DNA of 64,000 bases, taken from assembly GCA_025353725.1 (NCBI GenBank), contig JANXOF010000053.1:1-64000 (forward strand). The letters are read 5' to 3'. The position numbers were made by a program, and so were the translations under genes. Shown here piece after piece: positions 34,400 to 42,861 of the stretch. Every line of letters starts with the position of its first letter. Within the stretch, counting starts at the first letter, position 1. Under the pieces are notes generated by a model, which saw only the letters and a program-made list of their open reading frames with translations, was not told the origin of the DNA and did no database searches. The DNA is from Polyangiaceae bacterium. GTDB taxonomy: Bacteria > Myxococcota_A > Polyangia > Polyangiales > Polyangiaceae.

Positions 34400-36115
34400 T
34401 CATCCTTTGAGCCCCAGGCGCTTCATACGCGAACGAAACGTGCTCTCACTCATGCCGATCAGGCGAGCCGCGCGTGATTGATTGTTGTCCGCACGCAACA
34501 GGACCTGCGCGAGGATTTCGCGCTCAAGGTCGTCGAACGTCGTACCTCCGTCGGGCAGGTCGAGAGACAGATGGGAGCTCGACGTGGCGTCGATGTCCGG
34601 CCGCGACCGCGACACAGGCGCGCCTTCGCGCTCTTCCGAAACGTCCGCCGGCGAGTCGGGCGCGTACGCCGCAGCGGCTTGCTCACGTCCCCATGAAGGC
34701 GGGGGCGGCCGAAGGCGCGCGGCGTCGCTCGGCGACGAGGAAGGCGATCCATGCCCCATCGCACCCGCGTGAACCGATTGGACCACGCGAAGCGACTGCG
34801 GGAGCCCAAGGTCGGCGACCTCGATGTCTCGGCCTGCATGGTAGATCACGAGGCGCTCCATCAAGTTACCGAGCTCGCGGACATTCCCCGGCCACGGATG
34901 TGCCTCGAGGGCAAGCCATGCGGCCACACCGACGCGCGGAAGCTCTCGACTCATACGCCGCGCAGCCGCCTCGAGCATCGGAAGGCCGATGCCACGGACA
35001 TCTTCCGTCCGTGAACGAAGCGGCGGGATCTCGATAGGGCAGACGGCGAGTCGATAATAAAGGTCGAGCCTGAAGTGACCGGCATGAGCGTCCGAGAGGA
35101 GATCGCGATTCGTGGCGGCGACGATACGCACATCCACACGACGCGGCTCACTCGCTCCCACGGGCCAAAACTCGCGGGACTCGAGCGCTCGGAGAAGCAA
35201 CGCCTGGAGCGGCGCGGGAGCCTCGCCTATCTCGTCGAGAAAAAGCGTGCCGCCATCCGCGAGTTCAAGGAGCCCGCGTCGCGCCTGCTGCGCCCCAGTA
35301 AACGCGCCCTTCACGTGGCCAAAGAGCTCGCTGGCCATGAGCTCTGGCGGGAGCGCGGCGAGATTCTGCGCGACAAACCGCGCGCGCCGACGACCGCTTC
35401 GCTCGTGAACCTCGGCGGCCACGAGCTCCTTGCCTGTCCCTGTTTCACCATAAAGTAGCACGCTCGCGTCCGTCCCGGCCACGGCGTCCACCTGGGTCAT
35501 CACGCGCTGCATCGAAGGCGAGGTCACCTGCAAGCGAGGGCGGGACGCAGACGCCGTTCGCGACACGGCTTCGACGTCGTCGCGAAGCCGCGCGTTCGTC
35601 GTCTTTAGGTCCGCCGTGAGGCGACGATTATCGAGTTCGAGCCGACGCTGCGCCGCCGCGCGTCCAAGGACAAGACGGAGCTGTGCGTTATCCCAAGGCT
35701 TCTGGACATACGCGAAAAGGTGTCCGTGGTTCACGGCGTCGGCGAGATCGTCATGATCGCTGAAGCCCGTGAGCAAAATCCGCTGCGTGTCGCGGCTCGC
35801 GGCGTACGCTCTCGCGAGAAGCTCCGAGCCGTTCATCGGGCGCATCCGCATGTCCGACACCAGGACGTCAAACTCACGCGAAGCGAGCGCGTCGAGCGCC
35901 GCAAGCCCTGTCGCCACACAAGTCACGTCGAAGTCGTCTTCGAACACGGCCTCGAAGACGTCGCGCACGTCGGGTTCGTCGTCGGCGTAGAGAACACGCG
36001 GCTTACGTGGCTCGAGCTGCGGCGTCGATTCGAGGCTCGGGCTCGATTCGAGGCTCGGGCTCGATTCGAGTTTCGGATCGCTCGGGCGCAGGCGGGGGTC
36101 GGACGGCGACGTCAC
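34400..36115 (-). CDS. Sigma54-dependent response regulator (NtrC type)
   Basis: 571 residues from GTG 36115. A Ser/Glu-rich head made of short repeats precedes a receiver domain at about 39-155 with phosphoacceptor Asp88 (FDVLVSDMRM) and KPWDN near its end. The AAA+ domain has Walker A GETGTGKELVA, the sigma54-contact loop GAFTGA, Walker B GGTLFLDEIGEAP and the PWPGNVREL motif. A 90-residue disordered linker follows, then a Fis-type helix-turn-helix at the end (SRAARLIGMSESTFRSRMKR). It would activate sigma54 promoters when phosphorylated. No histidine kinase is adjacent. It lies 21 bases after the FHA-type activator and is probably in the same operon. Confidence 0.94.
   Translation of the reverse strand: MTSPSDPRLRPSDPKLESSPSLESSPSLESTPQLEPRKPRVLYADDEPDVRDVFEAVFEDDFDVTCVATGLAALDALASREFDVLVSDMRMRPMNGSELLARAYAASRDTQRILLTGFSDHDDLADAVNHGHLFAYVQKPWDNAQLRLVLGRAAAQRRLELDNRRLTADLKTTNARLRDDVEAVSRTASASRPRLQVTSPSMQRVMTQVDAVAGTDASVLLYGETGTGKELVAAEVHERSGRRRARFVAQNLAALPPELMASELFGHVKGAFTGAQQARRGLLELADGGTLFLDEIGEAPAPLQALLLRALESREFWPVGASEPRRVDVRIVAATNRDLLSDAHAGHFRLDLYYRLAVCPIEIPPLRSRTEDVRGIGLPMLEAAARRMSRELPRVGVAAWLALEAHPWPGNVRELGNLMERLVIYHAGRDIEVADLGLPQSLRVVQSVHAGAMGHGSPSSSPSDAARLRPPPPSWGREQAAAAYAPDSPADVSEEREGAPVSRSRPDIDATSSSHLSLDLPDGGTTFDDLEREILAQVLLRADNNQSRAARLIGMSESTFRSRMKRLGLKG
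36027..36080. repeat. 18-bp tandem repeat inside the response regulator head
   Basis: The unit GATTCGAGGCTCGGGCTC occurs twice perfectly (36027-36044, 36045-36062) and once degenerate (36063-36080). On the coding (minus) strand it encodes S-L-E-S-S-P type repeats before the receiver domain. It is a candidate for length variation by slippage; the repeat unit keeps the frame. Confidence 0.8.
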
Positions 36116-36136
36116 AGTTCGACCCTAGCGGATACG

Positions 36137-37465
36137 TCAGCCCTCGCTTGACTTCTTCGGATCGCCGATCCCGTGACGCCTGAGGTAGCCGCGAACGTGC
36201 GCGCGTTCCATCGCCGCGCGCCGCCCGATTTCGCTCACGTTTGAGCTGCATTCAGCATAAAGCGCCGTGAAATACTCGCGCTCGAAGCGCGCAAGAATCT
36301 CGCGCTTCGCATCCTGAAAGGTGCGCCCGCGCGTGGGCGTCGATTCGCTCGGCGCCGAGGACATCGGTGCGACGTGCGACGCGAGGTCGATCGGGCCGTC
36401 CTTACCGAACGCAAGGGCCACCGCGATCACGTTGCGCAACTCGCGCACGTTCCCGGGCCAGTCGTGACGCATGAGTCGCTCGAGCGACTCATTTGTGATG
36501 CGGCTGTAGGCCGACGGATCACCGAGGTCGGTAATCATCTTCCGCACCAGTGAGGGAATGTCCTCGGTCCGCTCGCGTAGCGAAGGAAGCTCAATGCGGA
36601 GCTGCGCGACGCGGAAGTACAAGTCGCTTCGGAACGTCCCCGCATTGACCTCGCGGACAAGGTCGCGGCGGGTCGCCGCAATCACGCGAACATTGACGGG
36701 CCGGTACGCATTCGACCCGACCGACTTAATCCGCTGCTCCGCGAGCGCACGAAGGAGCTTGGGCTGAACGTCGACGGGAAGCTCCCCGAGCTCGTCGAGA
36801 AAGATCGTTCCGCCATCGGCCTCGACGAACGGCGAAACGCGCTTGTCGACAGCTCCCGTGAAAGCGCCACGCTCATGACCGAAAAGCGCGCTCTCAGCGA
36901 GAGTCGGGGGAATCGCGCCGCAGTCAACGACGACGAACGGCTTGTGCGCACGGGAACTCGCCTGGTGGATGGCGGCCGCAACAAGCTCCTTGCCGCAGCC
37001 GGTTTCGCCAAGAATCAGCACCGTAAGGTCCGTCGGAGCGGCTTTACGACATCGCTCGAATACGGAGCGCATGCCCTGGCTCACGCCAACCAGAGGCCCA
37101 AATTGAGCGACCTCCGGGATGTCGACTTGCTCGGGCTGGGTCGGCTCGAAGTTGAGCTGCGACTCCCCGACGTTGATGAGCGTCGGCTTCGTAAGGAAGA
37201 CCTCGCCAATGCGCGTGTCTCCGATGAATGTCCCGTTCCGCGAGCCTAAATCTCGAAGGCGTACGCCGCGCTCTGTCGCGACGAACTCCATGTGCACCGC
37301 ACTTACCTTTCGATCATCGAAAACGATGTCGCAAGCTTCATTTCGCCCGACGACTTGCGTCTCCGGACCGACTTCGAGAGTCGATTTGTTGGCTTGTCCG
37401 CGGCTGACCTTGAGGGTTCCGCCTCGGACTTCCAGCCGACCCTTCGCGACGACTGTGGCATCCAC
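36137..37465 (-). CDS. FHA-domain sigma54 activator
   Basis: 442 residues from GTG 37465 (AAGGA just upstream). The FHA domain at about 25-95 has the phosphothreonine-binding marks VGRNEACDIV, VSAVHMEF and LRDLGSRNGTFIG. The AAA+ domain follows: GETGCGKELVAAAIH, GAFTGA in HERGAFTGAVDK, GGTIFLDELGELP, and WPGNVRELRNVI. The C-terminal helix-turn-helix is of the Fis type (EIGRRAAMERAHVRGYLRRH). FHA domains bind proteins phosphorylated on Thr, so this activator probably answers to a Ser/Thr kinase; one is encoded 284 bases upstream on the same strand. Confidence 0.94.
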   Translation of the reverse strand: MDATVVAKGRLEVRGGTLKVSRGQANKSTLEVGPETQVVGRNEACDIVFDDRKVSAVHMEFVATERGVRLRDLGSRNGTFIGDTRIGEVFLTKPTLINVGESQLNFEPTQPEQVDIPEVAQFGPLVGVSQGMRSVFERCRKAAPTDLTVLILGETGCGKELVAAAIHQASSRAHKPFVVVDCGAIPPTLAESALFGHERGAFTGAVDKRVSPFVEADGGTIFLDELGELPVDVQPKLLRALAEQRIKSVGSNAYRPVNVRVIAATRRDLVREVNAGTFRSDLYFRVAQLRIELPSLRERTEDIPSLVRKMITDLGDPSAYSRITNESLERLMRHDWPGNVRELRNVIAVALAFGKDGPIDLASHVAPMSSAPSESTPTRGRTFQDAKREILARFEREYFTALYAECSSNVSEIGRRAAMERAHVRGYLRRHGIGDPKKSSEG

Positions 37466-37749
37466 GCTTCCTTTTTAACACGTTGCACATGCGATTCGGC
37501 AAGGGGAATGGCGAGCCCGTGTCGAGAAGGTGGCCCACTTCGGAACGGCGACGGTTCGCGTGCGGCGCTCGCGACGGCTCGTTTGAGCTTATTTATGGCC
37601 AGTATCGCGATGGTGTCGTGGGTCCGAGACAGCCTCCGAAAGCACTCCTCTTTTTTGTTTTCCGAGGAGCTCGGCGGCCTGCGGTGCACCCCCGGCGGCC
37701 CACACTTTACTCACCGAGGGGCTCGTCGGCGGTTTGGGGCCCTCGGCGG

Positions 37750-38787
37750 CTACCGTCGACGGACGGGAAAACCGCCGAACGAATTAGGGCCTGTTTCGGT
37801 CAGCGAACCCGCCGTCACCTCCGTATGGTCTTCTCGCGTCTCAAGTTGAGGCGGAGGTACAGGTTGACGCCGTCGCGCGTTGCCCATGACGCGGCAGACT
37901 CTATGCCAAGATTCGAGCGCATCTGCGGCCGATCCGAAGCGCTTTTCCCGCTCGCGCGCCATGATTTTAAAGAGAAAGCGCTCAATCGCCGCGGGCCACG
38001 TGTCCCCAGTCGTCTGCGCGAGGGTCGGAGGGTCACGGTCAAGCTTCAGCGCAATGAGCGTAAGTGCGTTCGACCCCTCGAAAGGCAAGCGCCCCGTGAG
38101 CGCGCGAAACGCGACGGCGCCGAGCGCATACAAATCCGCTCGCTCGTCGACCCGAGCCGACCCGCGGACCTGCTCAGGTGCCATGTAGGCAAAGCTTCCG
38201 AGCGTTGCGTCAAACGCAGTGAGTGACGGTTCGCTGCGCCGTGAGGCACTACTTTTTACTTTAGAAACACCGAAATCGAGGATGCGCGTGCGCTCCTCGT
38301 GAACACCGCCCGTGACCTCCGCAGGCGTGAGTTTCCGCTTTTCGATAAACAAGTTTGCAGGCTTGATATCGCGATGAACGACATGTGAGTAGTGCGCGGC
38401 ACTTAGCCCTTGAAGCGTATCTTCCACGATAGGGGCCACCTCGGCGAAGGAGAGGTATTGCTCCCGACGTAGACGCTCGTCGAGTCCCTCGCCGACGAGA
38501 CGCTCGAAAGCGATCCACAGCCGGCCATCGGACTCCTTCCCTGCCCCAAGAATGGCCGCCACGTATGGCGACTGAATCTGCTTGGCAATCGTAGCTTCGC
38601 GGTTGAATCGAGCCACCAAGTCCGGGTCGAGCGCGGCGCGCTCGTGTAGGACTTTGAGAGCGACTTTCTCGCCGCCGCGCCCTTCCGCCGCGTACACCTC
38701 CCCCATGCCGCCCTGGCCAATAAGCCGGCGAATCTTGTACGTACCGCCGATGATCGATCCCGGCGCTAGGCCGGGGTCGGCTGCCAT
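37750..38787 (-). CDS. Soluble Ser/Thr protein kinase
   Basis: 345 residues from ATG 38787; the frame is open to 38871 but homology starts here. Kinase marks: LIGQGGMGEVYAAE, VALKVLHERA, VVHRDIKPANLF, ILDFGVSKV and FAYMAPEQVRG. After the catalytic domain (about 17-285) only about 60 residues remain, with no membrane helix, so it is cytoplasmic. It precedes the FHA-sigma54 activator on the same strand, a plausible target. The 284-base gap between them (37466-37749) shows no gene and no clear terminator. Confidence 0.93.
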   Translation of the reverse strand: MAADPGLAPGSIIGGTYKIRRLIGQGGMGEVYAAEGRGGEKVALKVLHERAALDPDLVARFNREATIAKQIQSPYVAAILGAGKESDGRLWIAFERLVGEGLDERLRREQYLSFAEVAPIVEDTLQGLSAAHYSHVVHRDIKPANLFIEKRKLTPAEVTGGVHEERTRILDFGVSKVKSSASRRSEPSLTAFDATLGSFAYMAPEQVRGSARVDERADLYALGAVAFRALTGRLPFEGSNALTLIALKLDRDPPTLAQTTGDTWPAAIERFLFKIMAREREKRFGSAADALESWHRVCRVMGNARRRQPVPPPQLETREDHTEVTAGSLTETGPNSFGGFPVRRR

Positions 38788-38915
38788 CGCCGCGAGCGTA
38801 GCACGGCACACGGCTTCGGTTTCAATCCCCTTTCGAGGCCCTCGGCGACGACGCCAGCGCGGGTTACGCAAGCCGGGTGTTGAAGAGGAACCCGAGCCCC
38901 TCTACGCTCGCACGC

Positions 38916-39377
38916 ATGCGTAGCGCTCATGACGTCGAGGCTTACCTCGACAAGATGAACCGGCGATTTTCGCCAGTCGATGACCAAGCAGGCACTTATC
39001 TTGTCGATGGCGGCGGCAACATGCCCCCCACGGCCTTGCGGGTCGACCCCCCGCTCGTCGTGCTCCGCGTCCACGTCGGGAACATTGACGGAGGACCCGC
39101 GCAAAACGGCGAGCTGTACGAGAAGCTCCTGACCATCAACGCGAAATCACTTGTGCATACGAGCTTCGGCCTCGAGGGCGGCAAAATCGTGTTGTGTAGC
39201 GCTCTGGAGCTCGAAAACCTCGACTACAACGAGCTCGCTGCGGCGCTCGACGAGATCGACGTCACGCTCGCGCAGCAGGTCGCAAAGCTTGCGCAGCTCT
39301 CGAAGGCCGCCCACTCGAACTCAAACCCGCGCGTGCCGCCTGCAGCGAAGTCGCCCCAAGCGTCCAGGAAGGCCTAA
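38916..39377 (+). CDS. CesT/YbjN-like small protein
   Basis: 153 residues from ATG 38916 (TTG 38877 is upstream but lacks support). The fold pattern is that of type III chaperone or YbjN-type proteins: VEAYLDKMNRRFSPVD, then VVLRVHVG, then LYEKLLTINAKSLVHTSFGL, then KIVLCSALELENLDYNELAA, an alpha-beta-beta-alpha-beta-alpha order. It ends in a Lys/Pro/Ser-rich tail. Only 2 bases separate it from pspA, so the two are translated together. It may bind or escort the PspA protein; that role is inferred from position only. Confidence 0.8.
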   Translation: MRSAHDVEAYLDKMNRRFSPVDDQAGTYLVDGGGNMPPTALRVDPPLVVLRVHVGNIDGGPAQNGELYEKLLTINAKSLVHTSFGLEGGKIVLCSALELENLDYNELAAALDEIDVTLAQQVAKLAQLSKAAHSNSNPRVPPAAKSPQASRKA

Positions 39378-39379
39378 TT

Positions 39380-40225
39380 ATGGGCATTTTTAATCGTCTC
39401 GCTCAGCTCATTAAGTCCAATTTGAACGATCTCATCAGCAAGTCCGAAGATCCGGAGAAAATGCTGAACCAGATCGTTCTGGAAATGAACAACCAGCTCG
39501 TCGAGGCCAAAAAGCAGGTGGCTTCGTCGATCGCCGACGAGAAGCGCTTAGCGAAGCAGTTCGAGCAGGAGACCGCGCACGCCGCAGAGTGGGAGCGCCG
39601 GGCCATGATGGCGCTGCGTGCGGGCAACGAAGAGCTCGCGAAAGAGGCGCTGACGCGCAAGAAGGAGCACGACCAACTCGCAGAGACCTACAAAGACCAG
39701 TGGCAGAAGCAGAAAACAGCCGTCGATCAGCTGAAAAAAGCGCTTCGGATGCTGAACGACAAGATCGAGGAGGCGAAGCGAAAGAAGAACGTCCTCGTCG
39801 CCCGAAAGAAGCGTGCCGAAGCGCAAAAGTCGATTCAAGAGACCATGCACGGTCTCAAAGATCAGAGCGCCTTCGAAACCTTCGACCGCATGGCGGGCAA
39901 GATCGACCAGCTCGAGGCCGAGGCCGAAGCCGCGAGCGAACTGCAGGAGGAGTATTCAGGCGACGTGCTCGCGTCGAAGTTTCAAAACCTCGAGCGAGGT
40001 GCGGGAGCGGACGAAGACCTCCTCGCGCTCAAGCGCAAAATGGGCATGATCGCACCGGAAGAGGCGCCTGCCGTCCGCGCCGAGGTACCCAAGCGAGTCG
40101 AAGCCGTCCCCGAAGCGGCATCCCCGCTCGCCCCGAGCCGTGCCGAGCAAGACGAGCTCGCCGCCGCCCTCGAAGAAATGGAAGCCGAGCAACACCAGGA
40201 TCAACAGCGCAAAGCCGGCAGGTAG
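39380..40225 (+). CDS. pspA: Phage-shock protein A family (PspA/IM30)
   Basis: 281 residues, with GGAAGG upstream of ATG 39380. The N-terminal amphipathic helix and family start MGIFNRLAQLIKSNLNDL are followed by EDPEKMLNQIVLEMNNQLVE and a long coiled coil of charged helices to about 210. An extra disordered acidic/Pro tail of about 55 residues (PEEAPAVRAEV) extends beyond typical PspA (about 222 residues). PspA/IM30 proteins bind stressed inner membrane and form ESCRT-III-like rods. No pspF, pspB or pspC is nearby. Confidence 0.94.
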   Translation: MGIFNRLAQLIKSNLNDLISKSEDPEKMLNQIVLEMNNQLVEAKKQVASSIADEKRLAKQFEQETAHAAEWERRAMMALRAGNEELAKEALTRKKEHDQLAETYKDQWQKQKTAVDQLKKALRMLNDKIEEAKRKKNVLVARKKRAEAQKSIQETMHGLKDQSAFETFDRMAGKIDQLEAEAEAASELQEEYSGDVLASKFQNLERGAGADEDLLALKRKMGMIAPEEAPAVRAEVPKRVEAVPEAASPLAPSRAEQDELAAALEEMEAEQHQDQQRKAGR

Positions 40226-40434
40226 GCGACGGGGGGCAGTGCGAGCGCGCATGTCTCGCCTTCTGCCCCCTCATCGAGCTGTTCGAGCGTCGCCTAAGTG
40301 GTACTCGAGGCTATTTCCTTTCCCTCTGCGGCTAAAAGGCGACCGGTCGCGGCCCACGATTGGTGCGTTCGGTGGGTCACGGCGGCCGTAAGGTCAGGCC
40401 GACGGCTATCCCGAACAACGTCGTGCGAAGATTG

Positions 40435-40636
40435 CGGGACGTCGTCGACGTCCGCGCCCCGCGCGATCGACTGTGCCGGTACTTCGCGCGACCCGCGTTC
40501 TCGCTGGCGCGCCTATCCCTGCTTCGCGACGGCTTCGCCATCGATCGCCTGGCGACGCGGCCGGCTGAATCCGCGCATGATGTCGCCTCGCAAGCGTCTC
40601 GCGCGTCTGGCCGCCATGATGACGCCACCTCGCTAA
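40435..40636 (+). pseudogene. IS91-type transposase fragment (central part)
   Basis: One frame reads RLCRYFARPAFSLARLSLLR from 40468, the segment that follows the catalytic core in IS91-type transposases (relatives: ..RLCRY..RPP.A..RL). Around 40555 the frame shifts, and from 40577 another frame reads MMSPRKRLARLAAMMTPPR, the next conserved block (relatives: ..ELLARLAALVPPPR). It ends at a TAA at 40634-40636. Both ends are missing. The stretch 40226-40434 before it and 40637-40758 after it show nothing else. It is the part that the remnant at 2822-3258 lacks, though nothing proves a common origin. Confidence 0.6.
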
Positions 40637-40758
40637 CCGTTTTAGAAGAGCCGCGCATAGCGGCGCGAAAGGCTTTCGCGTTCATCGCTCGAAGCGAAGT
40701 TTGCACGCGGTAATTGTTCGCTCCCCCCCTGCCCTCGCGGTGATCTAACCTTCCACCC

Positions 40759-41493
40759 ATGACAATTGTATTCGTTCATGGCGTTCCCGAAGACATGCAC
40801 GTCTGGGACGACCTCCGCGCCGAGCTGCCGGATGTCGCGACTGTGGCCCTAAGCCTTCCGGGCTTCGGTGTCTCTCGCCCAGAGAACTTTGCGGCGACCA
40901 AAGAGCAGTACTTGGAATGGTTGATTGTCGAGTTGGAGAGACTTTCAGGTCCCATCGACTTGGTCGGTCACGATTGGGGCGGCATTTTGACTTCGCGGCT
41001 CGCCGTGACCCATCGACATCTTGTCCGAAGCTTCGTGACCGACGTAATCGGGTTTTTCGACCCAACGTTCGCATGGCACCCGCTCGCGAAACTTTGGGCA
41101 ACGCCAGGGGCAGGCGAGACCATAATGGCAGACCAGGCAAAAAAGAGTGCAGACCAGCGTACCGTGCAGTATACATCAATGGGAGTAGCGCTCCCGTACG
41201 CGCAGCATCTCGCAGTGACCGATGGAGTCAGAGATCAATGCATCCTCGACTTGTATCGGTCGTCCAAAGAACTCCATGCTGACTGGGGAGCGGGAGTGGA
41301 AACAATCGCGAAGCCAGGCCTTTTTCTCCTCGGCACCAAAGACCCTTTTGCGGACCCGAAACGGAGCCAGCCACGCGCGGAGCAGCTCGGTCTCGAGGTC
41401 GCGCTGCTCGCCGACCTCGGACATTTTTGGCCGTCGCAAGGCCCCAAGCTCGCGGCCGAGACGCTGCGGACTTTTTGGAGTCGACTCGGCTAG
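40759..41493 (+). CDS. Alpha/beta hydrolase (haloalkane dehalogenase/epoxide hydrolase-like)
   Basis: 244 residues. The oxyanion-hole motif FVHGVPEDMHVWDDL is at the start. The nucleophile elbow is LVGHDWGG, which places Asp as nucleophile as in haloalkane dehalogenases and epoxide hydrolases rather than Ser esterases. The charge-relay His is in LLADLGHFWPSQ near the end, and LFLLGTKDPFAD is the usual strand with the acid. It is shorter than typical members (about 290) because the cap is small. Neighbouring genes are debris, so no pathway can be inferred. Confidence 0.88.
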   Translation: MTIVFVHGVPEDMHVWDDLRAELPDVATVALSLPGFGVSRPENFAATKEQYLEWLIVELERLSGPIDLVGHDWGGILTSRLAVTHRHLVRSFVTDVIGFFDPTFAWHPLAKLWATPGAGETIMADQAKKSADQRTVQYTSMGVALPYAQHLAVTDGVRDQCILDLYRSSKELHADWGAGVETIAKPGLFLLGTKDPFADPKRSQPRAEQLGLEVALLADLGHFWPSQGPKLAAETLRTFWSRLG

Positions 41494-41510
41494 CGGCTTA
41501 AGAGGTGTAG

Positions 41511-41813
41511 ATGTCGCGCTTTAGAATTCTACGACTCGGTGGGCACGCCGTCGCACTTCACGGTGCGCCGCGAGCAACGTTGGATATCGCCATCTTGGCG
41601 CGGCAGGATCAGGATCGACATGGAAATTTGTGCCAGAGGCCTCGCGCAGCTTCGGAAGAACAAGCAGCTCACCGACCGCCCGAAGATCGACTCGACGTAA
41701 AGCTCCTACGAGAGCGCGGGGGTTTCGTCACGAAGCGAAGACCGCAGCAAGCAAGTTGCATTCAGCGTTTCTTCTCGAATGGCAACGATTTATTGATTTC
41801 TGACGACGCGTAG
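41511..41813 (+). pseudogene. Nucleotidyltransferase fragment (AbiEii-like)
   Basis: The reading frame begins LRLGGHAVALHGAPRATLDI, like the G-G-x-A-V-x-x-H-G..R-x-T-x-D-I/V-D start of minimal nucleotidyltransferases, but the second metal-binding Asp is replaced (DIAIL). The remainder RPPEDRLDVKLLRERG resembles the family's C-terminal K-R-x-x-x-R-P-K-D-x-x-D-V-x-L-L motif. The middle, about 100 residues, is absent. It is therefore an internally deleted remnant. Its 3' end overlaps the convergent nucleotidyltransferase gene. Confidence 0.5.
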
Positions 41814-42298
41814 CTCGTCGAGTCCTCGTGCGCGCAAAGCGAGGGCGTCTGTGCGGTCGTGGGGCCTATTCGGAGCCATCGCAAGCACCTTCATAGCCAA
41901 GAGTTCCTCTGCGCACGCTAAAGGGATTTTGCTCTCTAACAACGCATCCTCGGTGGCTCGTTGGACGATCTCGAATTCAATCCCGCTGCTGCACGATAGG
42001 AGGTCAACGATAACGCCCGCCGGGCCCGCGAGCCGGATGGTTGCGATGCGGTTTTGGGTTTCGTGTTCGACCAGGGCCTTGACGCGATAGTTCTCGTTGC
42101 GCAAAGCAAAAATTAACGACTCAACTTCTTCGTCACTACTTGTCGCAATCGCTAAGTCGATATCGCGAGTGAACCGAACCTCAGCCCGTATAGACACAGC
42201 AAGACCCCCAACGAGCGCGAACTGAACTTTTCCGCCAGTGTTTCCGGTCGCGAATCGGCTAGGTCGGGAGGATCAACGGTAATTCGAGGCACCTTCAC
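41790..42298 (-). pseudogene. Frameshifted nucleotidyltransferase (AbiEii/AbiGii-like)
   Basis: From GTG 42298 one frame reads VKVPRITVDPPDLADSRPET then LAEKF. Near 42220 the frame must change by one base; the next frame then gives FALVGGLAVSIRAEVRFTRD followed by IDLAIA, the GG...(x)n-D-x-D nucleotidyltransferase signature. It continues with ALRNENYRVKALVEHE, GVIVDLLSCSSGIE and ACAEELLAMKVLAM to the stop at 41790. The catalytic pieces are all there; one indel separates the two frames. It may be a real mutation or a base error. Such proteins serve as toxins or abortive-infection factors. Confidence 0.7.
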
Positions 42299-42735
42299 AA
42301 GTCTAGCAGTGTGGGACGTTTGAGAGGCGTGGAGACTTAGCCGACCGACGCGCTCCAAGAGCACGTTCATCAGCGACACTGTCGCCACGTGTGTCAGCTT
42401 TTCAGACCACGTCGCGTAGAATGCACTCCAGCTATCAATTTGGCGTGGACCATCGCAGCGTTTAGAGTTTCGCCCCGATTTAGGACGGCATGCAGCTCGC
42501 TTATCGGCTCGTACGAACCTGCCGCACCGCTTCTTCATGCCAATGATTGTCATCCTCGTGGGATGCACGGTGGAGACGTCCGCCCAAGCCCCCGCGGACT
42601 TCGCTCGAACAAAGGCAACGTCCGGAACTTTGAACACGCTCGAAGCCGCGCCGCGTCCTCCTACGGTTCCGTTTGTCTCGCCCTCGTTCCTGCCTTGGGC
42701 CGCGATCCAGGAGGAGCGACACTGGCCGAGCGCGG
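42299..42735. other. Unassigned stretch between broken genes
   Basis: The minus strand stays open through here (frame of 42802 to 42298), with a Trp/Ser-rich product including IDSWSAFYATWSEKLTHVA. It could be the end of another decayed gene, but there is no start, no motif and no bias towards GC-ending codons. On the plus strand only short frames exist. Nothing definite is seen. Confidence 0.3.
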
Positions 42736-42858
42736 ATGGTTGACACATACAACTTCGTTCTCCCCGTCCTCGACACTCGCCAGCGCGAAAAGCTCGCGTC
42801 ACGCTTCGATCAAATGCTCAGTCCAATCCCTCCGCCCCCTCCGCAAGGAGGTCGCTGA
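42736..42858 (+). CDS. Very short ORF, possible tail of an LTxxQ-type periplasmic protein
   Basis: ATG 42736 gives 40 residues, VDTYNFVLPVLDTRQREKLA then a short Pro/Gly tail (PPPPPQGGR). The V-L-D-x-x-Q-R-E-K-L-A pattern resembles the LTxxQ repeats of Spy/CpxP periplasmic chaperones, whose N-terminal part would be expected upstream but is not readable. It ends 3 bases before the convergent protease gene. It is probably a fragment rather than a gene. Confidence 0.3.
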   Translation: MVDTYNFVLPVLDTRQREKLASRFDQMLSPIPPPPPQGGR

Positions 42859-42861
42859 GGG

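Noticed and set aside
33574-34410. 278-codon plus-strand open frame
   Set aside because: It is antisense to the kinase catalytic domain.
42298-42802. Upstream extension of the minus-strand frame of the nucleotidyltransferase
   Set aside because: The extension has no start signal and does not resemble the family; similarity begins only at about 42298.
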